DNA from: Asterochloris sp. CNOR1
Lineage: Eukaryota; Chlorophyta; Trebouxiophyceae; Trebouxiales; Trebouxiaceae
DNA length: 64,000 nucleotides
Assembly: GCA_963969365.1 (NCBI GenBank)
Contig: OZ017750.1
Span: 2,666,001 to 2,730,000 of the forward strand
Reading direction: 5' to 3'
Shown piece after piece: positions 12,144-22,500 of this stretch (position 1 is the stretch's first letter; each line of letters begins with the position of its first letter). The notes beneath the pieces are model-generated. The model was given only the letters and a program-made list of their open reading frames with translations. It had not been told where the DNA came from and made no database searches. A program made the position numbers and the translations under genes.

Positions 12144-15076
12144 TCAAGTGGTGGGGCCACGGCTTACTTCGGCAGAATCTGTCGCTGTATACTCCTGCGC
12201 CAGCAGGGGTTCGTGCAACACATCAGCATTGGCTTTGTGCCTCCCACAAAGCTTGCAACTCAGGCCCTCATCTACGGTGCCCAAAAGGGGCAGCAGCGCC
12301 AGCCAGCCACACAATTTGAGGGCTGCAGTGATGAGAAAAGCCCCTTGAAACCCAAAATACGAGATGAGAACGCCGCCGGCTGCAGCACTGCCGCTCCAGC
12401 TGAAGGTGCGGACCCCTTCAATTCCATTGAATTTGCCTGCAGAACACCAGAGGGCTTGTGTGACACAGCAGCACCATGAGCAGGTAGACTAAGCCCTTTG
12501 GGGCCAGGAGAGCACTCAGGCTGCAGTCTTGCCCAGCCCGACCCTGAAAGCAGCATGAGACCAGTTTGAACTGGCGGCAGGCCAGTGCACATATATGTAT
12601 GTTTCCCTCACCCCTGTGACGCTTGGGGACATTGTCCATCATCAAAGACCGCATCAGGGGGCGAGTGCAGTTGGCCATGCTGGTTCTGAACAGGTGCAGA
12701 GTGATCATTGTGGCCCGTGACTGAGCGCTTGCTGTAGCTGGGAGTAGCGCCATGGCCACAAGCAGCCCGATGTCCAGAAGGCGAGTGACAAGGCTGAGCT
12801 GCACTCGTCCCAACCTGCAGGGCCAGCAGTGCAGGCTTTAGTGTGTGCTTTGTGCATAACGAGGCGCCTGCAGAACTGGGATGCTGCAGTCAAGCTGGTA
12901 GGCTCAGGTGCAGGAGGCAGAGCAGCAGCAACAATCTGCTACAGTCTGGTGACTCACACTTGCATAAACATAGACCCTGCGCACCTCTTGGAGAGCTTCT
13001 GGGATGTAATGGATGCCAGTGAGATGCATACTGGCCCAGCAGCTCCCAATCCACTGATGTATGTCGGCTTGAGGCTGAGGTCAGACAAAAAGAAGATGGC
13101 AAAAAATTTCACTGTCATTCCTGCAAGTTAGAAGGCTGAGCTTGGGCATGCAGGGTTCAGGCTTCAGGGTCTAGGGTACAGTGCTGACACCCGCCATCAT
13201 GGCGGGGCAATGCACGCAGGAGTACTGGCAGCTTACCAGCAGCAAGTGAACCTATGAAATCGCTGATTGAAATCAAGATCGGGATCATCAGGCTGTGCTG
13301 CGCTCCAGGGCAGCAGCTGCAGCAGCAGCGGCGCTGCCATGCCTTTATTTGGTGACTCCCAGTCTGGCCAGCTGAGCGGCGAGACACACCCGTCTCAGCT
13401 GCTTTCGGCACAGGGTCCTGCTGCTCAGCAGCATTGCCTGCGCCCCCAGCCCGGGGATGATGGAAGTGGGCGTCAGCTGCAGGCGCGGTCAGCTGTTGCT
13501 GCTGCGGTGCAACATGCGCCTTGGCAGTGTCTCCCCCTCCATCAGGACTGTGGTGCTGCTCTCGCCCATCAAGCAATTTCACTCGCACAGCGCTCTCTGC
13601 ATCCTGCCAGCGCTCCACCTGCTCAGAGTGCGCTGTGCTGCGGGCCCCCAGACTGCGGTCATCGCTGAAGAAACACATCAGCGTGAGGGGAACCACTATC
13701 AGTGACAAGCCAGCCAGCAGCACCACTCGGCACTCCTGCACCTGCGGCACAGTAGGGAAGCTTGAACGGCAGGGGACTGCATGGAACCCTGAAGCTTGCC
13801 GCAACAGGGAAACCGCATGCTGTGTGCTGGCAGCTGATGGACTGGTGCAGGAGAAGAGCAGGAACATCAACAACAGGTTCTGACCAGTATGTCACCTCCC
13901 AGGTGTTTCCCAGCCATACAAAGAACACAATGCTGATCAGAGGCCCCAGGACGGACGACAGGTTCTGGACAATCCACTTGGCGGTGTACAGGGAGCTGCA
14001 GTCAGGGCAGGAGACAGCTGGAAAATGCAGCATGCAAAGCAGCAGCATGGTGCTGGAGAGCAGTGGCATGGCACACCAGCCCCAGCGAGCGTCCTGATGC
14101 CAACAGTGAGCCTGTGTTTCAGCAGCCCCAGAGAGACGCAATGCCTCTGAATTCATTGATGGCAGGATGGCGTGCCCACCTTGCGCCGCGTGGCACAGAG
14201 TCTGCCCACAATGACTCCAGGGGGGGGTTGTTGCTCCCTCTGTAAGCCCCTAGAAGGCCCATGCTCACAAACAGGGCAGCAGCAGGTAACTGCCAGATGA
14301 GGGTCACAGCCAGGGTGCCAGCTGCTGCACACCCCACGAGCGCTGCCACCTACAACATGCCTGAGGGTGAGGGGCTCTCTCTGCCTCTTGAGCAGGGTAG
14401 CCTTGTCTGGAGCCAGGAAGCGCAGACGGCAAAAGTCAGGGGAAAAGGCAATATGGTGCCCACCCGTAGCATGGTGTCCCGCCTATAGCGATCTGTCAAG
14501 AAGCCGGCAGGGAGGGAGATGACCATCTGCAGAGGCAGCCACAATTCAGCAGTTGCTGTCAGCATCCTGTAGGGCTGACCATCAGCGACAGGGGTGCGAA
14601 AGCAGGGATGGCATGTAGGAGCCAGTGGGTCTAGCTAGGCCCTGGCTACTTTCAAAGCATAGATCACCCACATGCCTGCTGCCATCAATGGAGTGGGAGC
14701 AGGCGGCTTGTTTGACTTCGCCAAACATGGGGGACATGCAGCGTTTCTGGCAGACCTGCATGATGCCGTTGATGCCCTGAATGAACCCCACGCTGCTGTT
14801 GCTGCCTGTGCTTAAATAGATGAAGGCTGACATCACATCGCCCGCTCGTAATGAGGCGCTTGCTGTCTCTGCAAAACTCCACAGGAGGATGAGCTGCAGC
14901 ATGCCAGGACAAGAGGTCACAGAGGTGGAGGACGTAGTCAGTCTGATTGGCTGCTTTTCATACAGGGACCAAAAACTGGAGGGTGTGCTTCCTCAGCTAC
15001 AGCACATATGGATGCATGCCACCTTGACATTGTAGTTCATTGATGCCATCCTGGCCTGTATGCTGCTGAAGACCAT
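12144..15076 (-). CDS. major facilitator superfamily transporter
   Basis: Nine phase-consistent exons, 5' to 3': 15076-15023, 14893-14756, 14526-14464, 14349-14180, 13995-13896, 13741-13237, 13120-12985, 12814-12612, 12436-12144; 553 aa. The family hallmark LPAGFLTDRYRRDTMLR (loop 2-3) follows an early helix ending in GFIQGINGIMQ. Next come NPPLESLWADSVPRGAR, LGPLISIVFFVWLGNTWE and, in the second half, FIGSLAAGMTVKFFAIFFLSD and TFSWSGSAAAGGVLISYFG, all typical of an MFS group found in algae and oomycetes. The large sixth exon holds a hydrophilic loop of about 120 residues (about 205-325), rich in Gln, His and Ala, between the two six-helix halves. The substrate cannot be told. The gene diverges from the J-protein gene over 143 bp. 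Confidence 0.85.
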
Positions 15077-15219
15077 CGTGGGCAGACCTTTGGCCGACCA
15101 CAAAAGAAAGCGAGCTGCCTATTATGTGTGTTTTTCAGGCCCATACTGTGGTACATGGAGCTTGAAAACAGTGTGCCCCATTCAGGGCTTGCAGTGATGG
15201 CCTCTGCTGAGGAGTAATC

Positions 15220-17737
15220 ATGGACTTTTACTCAGTGCTGGGAGTCTCTCAGCATGCATCTCATGAGGAGGTGAGTTCAATGCTGCCCCCAGCCTGCTGC
15301 CTGAGCTGGGCCCACATGCTTACATCAAGGTGTTGTGCATGTCCTGCAGATTAAGCGGGCATTCCGCCAGCAGGCACTGGCTAATCATCCAGACAGGTGT
15401 GCTGTTGCATCACCACTGCTGTGTACTTGTCATTTGCAAAGGCACAGCCTCAGCCGCATCATTGCCTCCCTGTAGACATGCTGGACGCACACCAGCAGAG
15501 AAGGACCAGGCGGAGCTGGCGTTTCGCAGAGCCTCAGAGGCATATGAGGTGCTGAGTAATGGTGAGCACTTCCTCTGCTCACTGCAGCATGCAGGGCAGT
15601 TCAACTCCCATTCCAAGCGGGGTGCCCTGTCAACATGCAGTCAAGCTGCACAGCCCACACAGTGAGAGTTGTGCCAGCAAGGCAGGCTGTCACACTGTGC
15701 TTGCATGCAGAGGCCAAGCGGCAGGCCTACAACACAGCTGGCAGGGCAGGGCGGGCAGGAGACACCCATGCTGCACAGGGCAGCACGGCAACCTATGGGG
15801 CATATGGGGGCAGCTACTATGGGAGCCCCAAAGTGCGGACAGGCTGGTCTAACTTCAGATACCGGCAGAAGACCTATGGTACCAATAGTGAGCTTTTTGC
15901 CTGATCTGACCACTCTGCTTCAGTTGGGCTGCTTGCGCAAGCTCTCTCTCTCTCTCTCTCAGGTCCCTGCTCCTGCATGGCAAGCGAAGCATGGTGCTAA
16001 CTGTGAGCTTGCTTGCTGCTGCACTGATTGCCAAGTTCACAAAAGAGGAGTGTTGCTCCAGCTCTTTGCAGAACCTGACTGGATTCACATCCAGCACAGG
16101 CTTTGCCACGCAGCAGTGTGGCATGCCCATGAATGCCAACAAGCTCCTGATTGACACTGCTCCATTGGCACCTTTTGTCCTCAGCAAGATGGTTGCCTGA
16201 GCACACCAGCAGGGCTGCACCTGGTTAACCTAGCTGTAACAGCACCTTCCCTTCACAGAAGAGCATGCTGCCAGTCAAGCTGCAGCCTTCAGCAGCAGGG
16301 CATTGCTGGCCGCGCGTGTGCTGCAGATGGCTGACGGTGCTGTTGCAGCCTTCAGGATGCCCTTTGGTGCCTTCCTGCGCGGCATGACACGCCATGACGG
16401 CTACTTTCACGTCCTCATGGCAGGCACAGCCATTGCAGGCTTTCTGCTGATGAACAGTGCCGGGGAGAGCCTCTGGGACTACCTAAACAGAGGGGTGAGT
16501 CAGCCTTGCACTGTAGACAAGGCAGGGGACGGCTCTTTGCTTGCCCCTGCAAGCTCTGTCATTATCCAGCGCGCACATCAAGCGCTGGGCTAGGATGTGA
16601 TGCCCTGCACGTGCCCTGATGTACTGGAGGCAGCTTTTTTGTTGACAAGGGCTTGTGGCCTGCAGAAACTCTACTCAGACATAAAGCCCGACAACTTACC
16701 TCCTCGGCAGGTAATATGCCTGCTGCATCTCAAGCCCATCTGAGTGTGATGCCTCCCACACTCTGTGGCTCTGCTGTGCAAGTTTCGTGTCTTCCAGTAA
16801 GGCCTGCAGCAGCCCAAGTCTGGCCCATGCAGCAGCTGAACTGATGCGCTGAAGCAACATCAAGACTGCATGAGGCGCCGTGCAGGTGCGCAGTAGGTCC
16901 CAGGCTGCTCAGGAGGAGCTAGACCTGGACAGGCCCGATTTCCTGCCCGCTGGTATGCCAGCAGCTGTTGCAAAGGCGACCCGCAATCCATATGATGCGC
17001 GACCCAGCCTGCCTCAGAGGCGCATGTTCAGGCCACCCCGTCCCAGCGTCAAAGGCCAGGTGCCTGAGGGCACAGCTGCCGGCAAGGCTGCTGCGATTGG
17101 GCAGAGCCAGGCGCAAGGGCTGCCTCCAGCTGCTGCTGCTGAGCAGCCGCAACAAATTGACGCTGTACCTCAATACAGCCCACCTCAAGCAGCTTGTGTG
17201 GCACCACCAATGGGAACGGAGGCTGCGCCTGCAGCTTCTGCGCGGCCACCTGCCCAGGCTGTTGATGAGTTGCGGCTGCCACAGCCAGGCCCAATTGGGC
17301 AAACTGTTGGTGAAACACAGCCGCCACAGCAAGGCAGGCCTGTGCAGGCTGAGCCCACAGTCCATGGCGCTGCACCCCTTAGGCCAGAGCCTTGGTCAGC
17401 AAGTGCCGGCGGTGAGGGAGATGCTGGCACTGGCGTGAACGATGCTGATGAGCTCGACTCTGCTGAAGCTGTGAATCAGAAGCCTGAGACAGAATCTGAT
17501 TGGCCTCGAGGTGTGGCAGAGGCTAATGATGCTCAGGCCGGGGCTGGGGCTACACAGCTGGGAGAGGAATTGAATGAAGGTCATGTTGCAGCACGCGGCG
17601 CACAAGTCTCAGAGGCAGCTGGTAAAGCAACCAGCATGGACAGTGTGGCGCCTGATGAACTTGAACAGACTCCTGAAAGTGTGAGCCTCCTCCCAGACAC
17701 TCAAACACATCCCAGTGACCAGTCAAACACCTCATGA
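15220..17737 (+). CDS. J-domain (DnaJ) protein with membrane segment and long disordered tail
   Basis: Co-chaperone of Hsp70 type. The J domain starts at the ATG (MDFYSVLGVSQHASHEE) and reaches the catalytic HPD in ALANHPDR, then FRRASEAYEVLSN. Exons: 15220-15270, 15350-15396, 15476-15561, 15711-15887, 16327-16494, 16666-16710, 16886-17737. Exon 4 is Gly/Tyr-rich. Exon 16327-16494 has one membrane helix (HVLMAGTAIAGFLLMN). The last exon is a 283-aa Pro/Ala/Gln-rich, acidic tail predicted to be disordered. The piece 15962-16000 (SLLLHGKRSMVLT) looks coding, but its join to exon 4 is one base out of phase. It lies right after a CT microsatellite, so a sequence error, an allele with an indel or a mis-called acceptor are all possible. 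Confidence 0.8.
15942..15960 (+). repeat. CT microsatellite acting as polypyrimidine tract
   Basis: About 9.5 copies of CT run straight into the AG at 15961-15962, so the repeat is the polypyrimidine tract of a J-protein acceptor. Length change here could alter splicing. Confidence 0.9.
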
Positions 17738-18665
17738 CAAGCAAACGCATCAGTTCCAACTTGCTTCTGGCAGGTGCAATTGCCGCAGCATCTATCGTTG
17801 ACATGCATCATGAATACAGCATGCGTCAATGCATAGAGCTGCTCAAAATAACTGACCCTGCTGCTGGCAGCTGCCATAGAGATGCACCACATGCCTTCTT
17901 TATGTGCAGGTGGCCAGGATTTAGGCAGTATAGTCTACTGCATGACTGCAAGGCGTGTGGTGGCACTTGAATGCAGCAATGCACACAAGTTGTGTTGAGC
18001 CATGTGAAGGACCCCACCTTACTGGCAGTAAAAAGTAAATCAGTGTAGTACCATTACCCTGTGATTTACAGCTTACTGACCAGTCTCCTCCAGAGCGATG
18101 AGCAAAAGATGTGGTGGTGTATGCTGCATCAGCAGCATGAAGCACGTCCAGGCCTGGAGAGCGGCAGAGCAAACATGAGCTGGAGGCGAACACCACACAA
18201 TCAACGCGTCTGCTCATGCATGCGTGTCAGGCATGCGGCATGCCATCAACAGCTGACTGACAACACGACAAGTGGATGCTTGCCATGCCCTTGTCTCCAG
18301 ACACTCCAGGAAGCCTCATGCTGCTGGCTGGAGCAAGTGTAGGCATTGGGTCACACAGCAAAGGCAGGAGACTTTGCAACCAGGGTGCCAGGAACCTAGA
18401 GCTCTGAGCGCCTGATCGTGGCAAGCTTTGCTGAGTAGGGCGTAAGGAGCCACAAGGGGGTGACTTCAAGAACCTGCTGTCTGGCTGATATGGTGCACTG
18501 ACACAGCTCTCAGCCATGACATCTATGTGTGCTTGTGCTTCAGGAGGGTCCATCACGGTTTGCAGTAAGCCCAGCTGTCACTGCTGGCCAGAGTCAGCTG
18601 CAGGCACAGCATTGCTGCAGTCGGCTAAGTCTGCACCACTTGCCAGGTCAGCTGCAGGCACTGCT

Positions 18666-18696
18666 GAGAGCAGCGATGCAGTGCATCGCTGCTCTC
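18666..18696. repeat. perfect 15-bp inverted repeat (hairpin)
   Basis: Arm GAGAGCAGCGATGCA at 18666-18680, one central G, then its exact complement at 18682-18696. It lies in the convergent gap downstream of both neighbouring genes. Confidence 0.9.
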
Positions 18697-18756
18697 CGCC
18701 ATCTCTGCACCAAAGACGCAGCTGCCAGTCTGACCAGCTGCTGAGATGGAGCTCAA

Positions 18757-18900
18757 AAGTCATATCCACCAAAACCCACCTGCCAAGCGTCAGCCAGAAC
18801 AACCCAAAGCCACAACCCACCATTGCTCACCTGCCAAGCGCTTGCCAGGACAGCCCCCGCAGCCACTGCCCACCACAACCCAGAAGCCATCTGCATCACC
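18757..18900. repeat. imperfect C/A-rich tandem repeat
   Basis: CACCTGCCAAGCG recurs at about 18777 and 18830 with similar CAGCCAGAACA / TTGCCAGGACA and CCACAACCCA neighbours, a period of about 50 bp. The repeat makes a spurious open frame on the minus strand. Confidence 0.6.
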
Positions 18901-19031
18901 CAATGGCCCCTTTCCCCTACCCCCAATCTACGCTGTAGCAGAGTGTATCTGAGCTGATTGCACACAGGACAAGGAACATTGAAATACTGAAGTTCAACAA
19001 ATGATCTCAGCTACTCCATGCAGGGGTGTTA

Positions 19032-19473
19032 TCAGCTACTCATGTTGCAGTGCCACACCTGGCCCATCTTGGTGATACCATGCACGACAAGGTCATGCAG
19101 GTAATGTCCCCATATGCCGTAGGGGCCATTGGATTCCAGGCGGTTGTACAGCACTGTGCCCCGTCCAGGATCCCCCACAGCGACCTCTTCTTCTGCATAG
19201 ATGGCCTCGTAGGCAGCACGTATGGCCCTAATGAGCCCTCCTCGCGTGAAGCCTGCCTCTGTGTCAGCATTGAGAAGGCGAGTGACTGGGTTCTGAAGTG
19301 GGTAGTCGATCAAAAGCCTGATGCTTGGCTGCCTCGCTCTGGGAGGCAATTACTTTTCGGACAGGGCATCCCGGCAGAAGGTTGCCATGATCTGACAGGT
19401 TGAACCAGTTGACAGGCGAACCATCAGGTTCGTCCTCAAAATGGCCCCAGAACTCTACTTTGGTGACTGCCAT
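19032..19473 (-). CDS. small conserved protein of unknown function
   Basis: Two exons: 19473-19397 and 19317-19032; 120 aa. The protein begins MAVTKVEFWGHFEDEPDG and continues LLIDYPLQNPVTRLL, FTRGGLIRAIRAAYEAIY and NGPYGIWGHYLHDLVVHGI. This pattern resembles a family of small plant and algal proteins with a conserved YGIWGH core, which I recall only loosely and cannot name. The exon 1 donor (CT|gtcaga) is weak but gives the right phase. No signal peptide or membrane segment is seen, so it is probably soluble. It shares an 89-bp divergent promoter with the glutamate dehydrogenase gene. Confidence 0.7.
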
Positions 19474-19562
19474 TCCGGGCACAGCCTAAACAGAGATTGA
19501 AAGTGTGCTGTGTCGATAGTCAAAGTAAACCCCTCAAGATCCCTCTCGGCCGGCCAGGAGCC
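19474..19562. promoter_or_regulatory. very short divergent promoter, small conserved gene / GDH
   Basis: Only 89 bp separate the two start codons. Both promoters and both 5' UTRs must fit here or overlap the opposite gene. An inverted GGCCGGCC-like core lies near 19548. Confidence 0.5.
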
Positions 19563-22500
19563 ATGCTGCTGAGATGGTCCTCCAAGATTCACAGCGTGAC
19601 TCGAGGTCTCACTACACTGGCTGCCAGCTCAGGACATCAGCACCATCAGGTCATCGCCTTCAACAATCTGCAAGAGCCTGCATGAAGCAGCCCAGCCACA
19701 CCTGACCGGTTGTAACTGTGCTGCAGCAGACAGCCAGGCTGAGCTCAGGATCAGAGGTTGTGCCGAAGGAGCCACTCGAAGATGATGGAGTGGAAGATCT
19801 GCAGCCTGTCAAGCTGACAGAGGCGCCGCGGGAGGGCACCAATCAGTATGTGCTGGAGGTGAGGAGAGAGGCAGCTGCTGGAGCTGCAAGTGCTGCTGCG
19901 GGATGTTCAGGTCAACACAGGGACAGCGAACCACTGCCAAATGCCTGCGTAGAAAATTGCCTTTGTCGATGCGTCAAGGATGACGCTTGGAACTGCATAC
20001 TGTGAGCTACTTGCCCCTGCCAATGCAGGCTTCCATTGATGTGCACTCCCATGCAGGCCATCCCTGCCACTGCAGGCTCTCATGGCACCTGCCACTGGGT
20101 TTTTGCAGTTGATGGCCCCTCTCCGGTGGCCCCCAACAATTGCTCGCTCCTAATGGTGTGCAGGCCATCCACGTAGGCCTGGGACAGACTTGGCCCCGCC
20201 ATGGCAAATCCTGCGTTTGCAGGCTCCATGCAAGCTTCCTCCGCTCCTGCAGGGCCTCAGCTACTCAAATGGGCCCCAAGGCCATTTGGGGCGAGGCACT
20301 GCTTGTTCTGCAGACTAAGTGCTCCACTGCTCATTGACTCAGATGGCTCCGAGGCAGTGGTGGGCGAAGCCATTGCATGTTCTGCGTCCCCAAAACTCCA
20401 ATGCAAGCTCTTGCTACCCCTGCAGGCCCTCAAGTACTTGGACTGCCCTCAGGCGCTGGCGCAGCTGCTGCTGGCCCCCCGCCGCGAGATCCACGTCTCT
20501 CTGCCCATCACCCTGGACAATGGAGAGATTGAGGTGGGCAGGACGCACAGCAGTAGTGGCCCACATGGCTGGCAGGGCAAGTCTGCAATGCGAATTGTGA
20601 TGAGCATTCACACCACTCCTAGCAAAACAGCTGCAGCCTGCTGGGCAGCTGTCCTCTCCATGGCTATTGGCTGGCGAGGCAGCAGCATCTGGCCAGATTG
20701 CTGTTTGAGTAGAGGCATGTCTGGTCGACGCAGCTGGTACGACAGGTGGTGGCTCGCATTGCTGCTGGAGCAGAGGCATGCTCGGTGGACACAGCAGCAG
20801 TTGCTGTCAACGTCTGGCAAAACAGCAGGTTTCTGCCTGATTGCTGCTTGCGCATGGGCATGTGCTACGGCATTGTCCATGCTGTTCTGTGGCCTGTGGT
20901 CTTTGCTGCATGGCGGTCATGCTACCCTCAACCCTGCGGTTGCAGGTGTTCAATGCGTACAGGGTGCAGCACAATGACTTTCGAGGTGAGCCCAGACCTC
21001 ACAGTGTCAAGCTGCAGGCCCAGTCACTTGCTTTGTAGATGCTGAAACTCGCTGTTCTGGTGATGGGCACGCTCTTGTAAGTCTAGCCCACCACATAGAT
21101 TTCCTGCAACAGGGCCTTACAAAGGCGGCTACCGCCTGGCGCCAGATGCTGACATGCAAGAAGTGCGAGAGTGAGCAGCACCAGCTCTGTCTCCATGCTG
21201 TGCACTGTCCTTCCCTTTGTGCTCTTGTGAATCGTCTCATGTACTGTGCTTGTGTGCCCTGCAGCCTGGCCTCCCTGATGACCTGGAAAACTGTGAGGCC
21301 TCCTGCCTCTTTGCGCCTGCACTTCCGACCCTTTGCCCCTTAAGAGCATGCCCACCTCAGGCCCTGCACATGTCTGACACCGTCCCCTGCCTGCAGGCTG
21401 CTTTGCGCATCCCCTTTGGCGGTGCCAAGGGTGAGTGGGTGCAGGGCCAGGCATGCAGGCCTGGCCACACAGATGCTCTGGGCTGCTGTCAGCACAATTG
21501 CTGCCTGCCTGGCAGTCCATCCAGCACATATACCAAGGCTGGCCTGATCTTCCAGGTGGCATCAGATGCGACCCCTCCAAGCTGAGCGAGCGGGAGCTGG
21601 AGCGCTTGACGCGCAAGCTGGTGCAGGCAAGTCTGTGGAAAGTCTGGCATGCTGCAAAACCTGTCGGCTGGAGTCACTGTTCAAAGGTATTGCCAAGATG
21701 CTACGCAAGCAGCCTCAAGCTCCACTGTGGCCTGCCAAAGCATCTGTGCTCGGCTTCAGTCAGGCTGAGGCAATAGCTTTCGCGTGCAGCTGAGCTGCTG
21801 AACTTCACGCTTGGTGCTTGCAGATGTTGCACAAGACCATGGGCCCAACTATTGATGTTCCAGGGCCTGAACTGTCCTCAGGCAGCAAAATGATGAGGTA
21901 AAAGCTGGAGTTTCTCCTAAGGTGACTGCTAGCTAGTTTCCAAGTGCAGTGCTGAGGCATTGACCTCTGCCCTGCAGCATCATCTTTGATGAGTACAGCA
22001 AGCACTACGGCTTCTCGCCAGCCTGCGTCACAGGCAAGGTGAGCGCATGTGCGTGAGGCAGCATGCCTGCAGCCTGAGAGCCGCCCACAGCCCCTGCCTA
22101 CTGCCGACTGTCCCTGTCCCCTGCAGCGGATTGACCACTTGCACAGCTGCGAGGGTTCCCAGGCAGCTCTTGTCGCACAGGCACAGCCTGGACTTTCTGT
22201 TGCTGGAATTGCTTCACGTCCCAAAGCATGCATCTGCCTGACCCCAAGCAGGTGAGGTAGCTGTCAGCATTGAAGGCAGTCGTCCTGCACCTGCTGCAGC
22301 CACTGGAGCTGCATGGCATCCCGGGGCGCCAGTACGCCACCGGGCGGGGCGCTGTCATTGCGCTCAGGGAGCTGCTTGCAGCTGACCATGCCGGCACCCT
22401 GGCTGGCAAGGAGGTTGTTGTTCAGGCAAGCGCACTGAGTCCCTGGGGCTGCAGTTTGCCTCCGGCCAATGTTCTGCTTGGCAAGTTCTGGCTGAACGCG

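Larger units (their letters stand above)
17738..19031. other. convergent intergenic region between J-protein gene and small conserved gene
   Basis: About 1.3 kb of 3' flanks. No open frame with recognisable coding signal was found on either strand. It contains a perfect hairpin (18666-18696) and a C/A-rich imperfect tandem repeat (about 18757-18900), described separately. Confidence 0.6.

Noticed and set aside
18753-18965. 70-codon Trp-rich minus-strand frame
   Set aside because: It is produced by the C/A-rich tandem repeat and has no start context or coding character.
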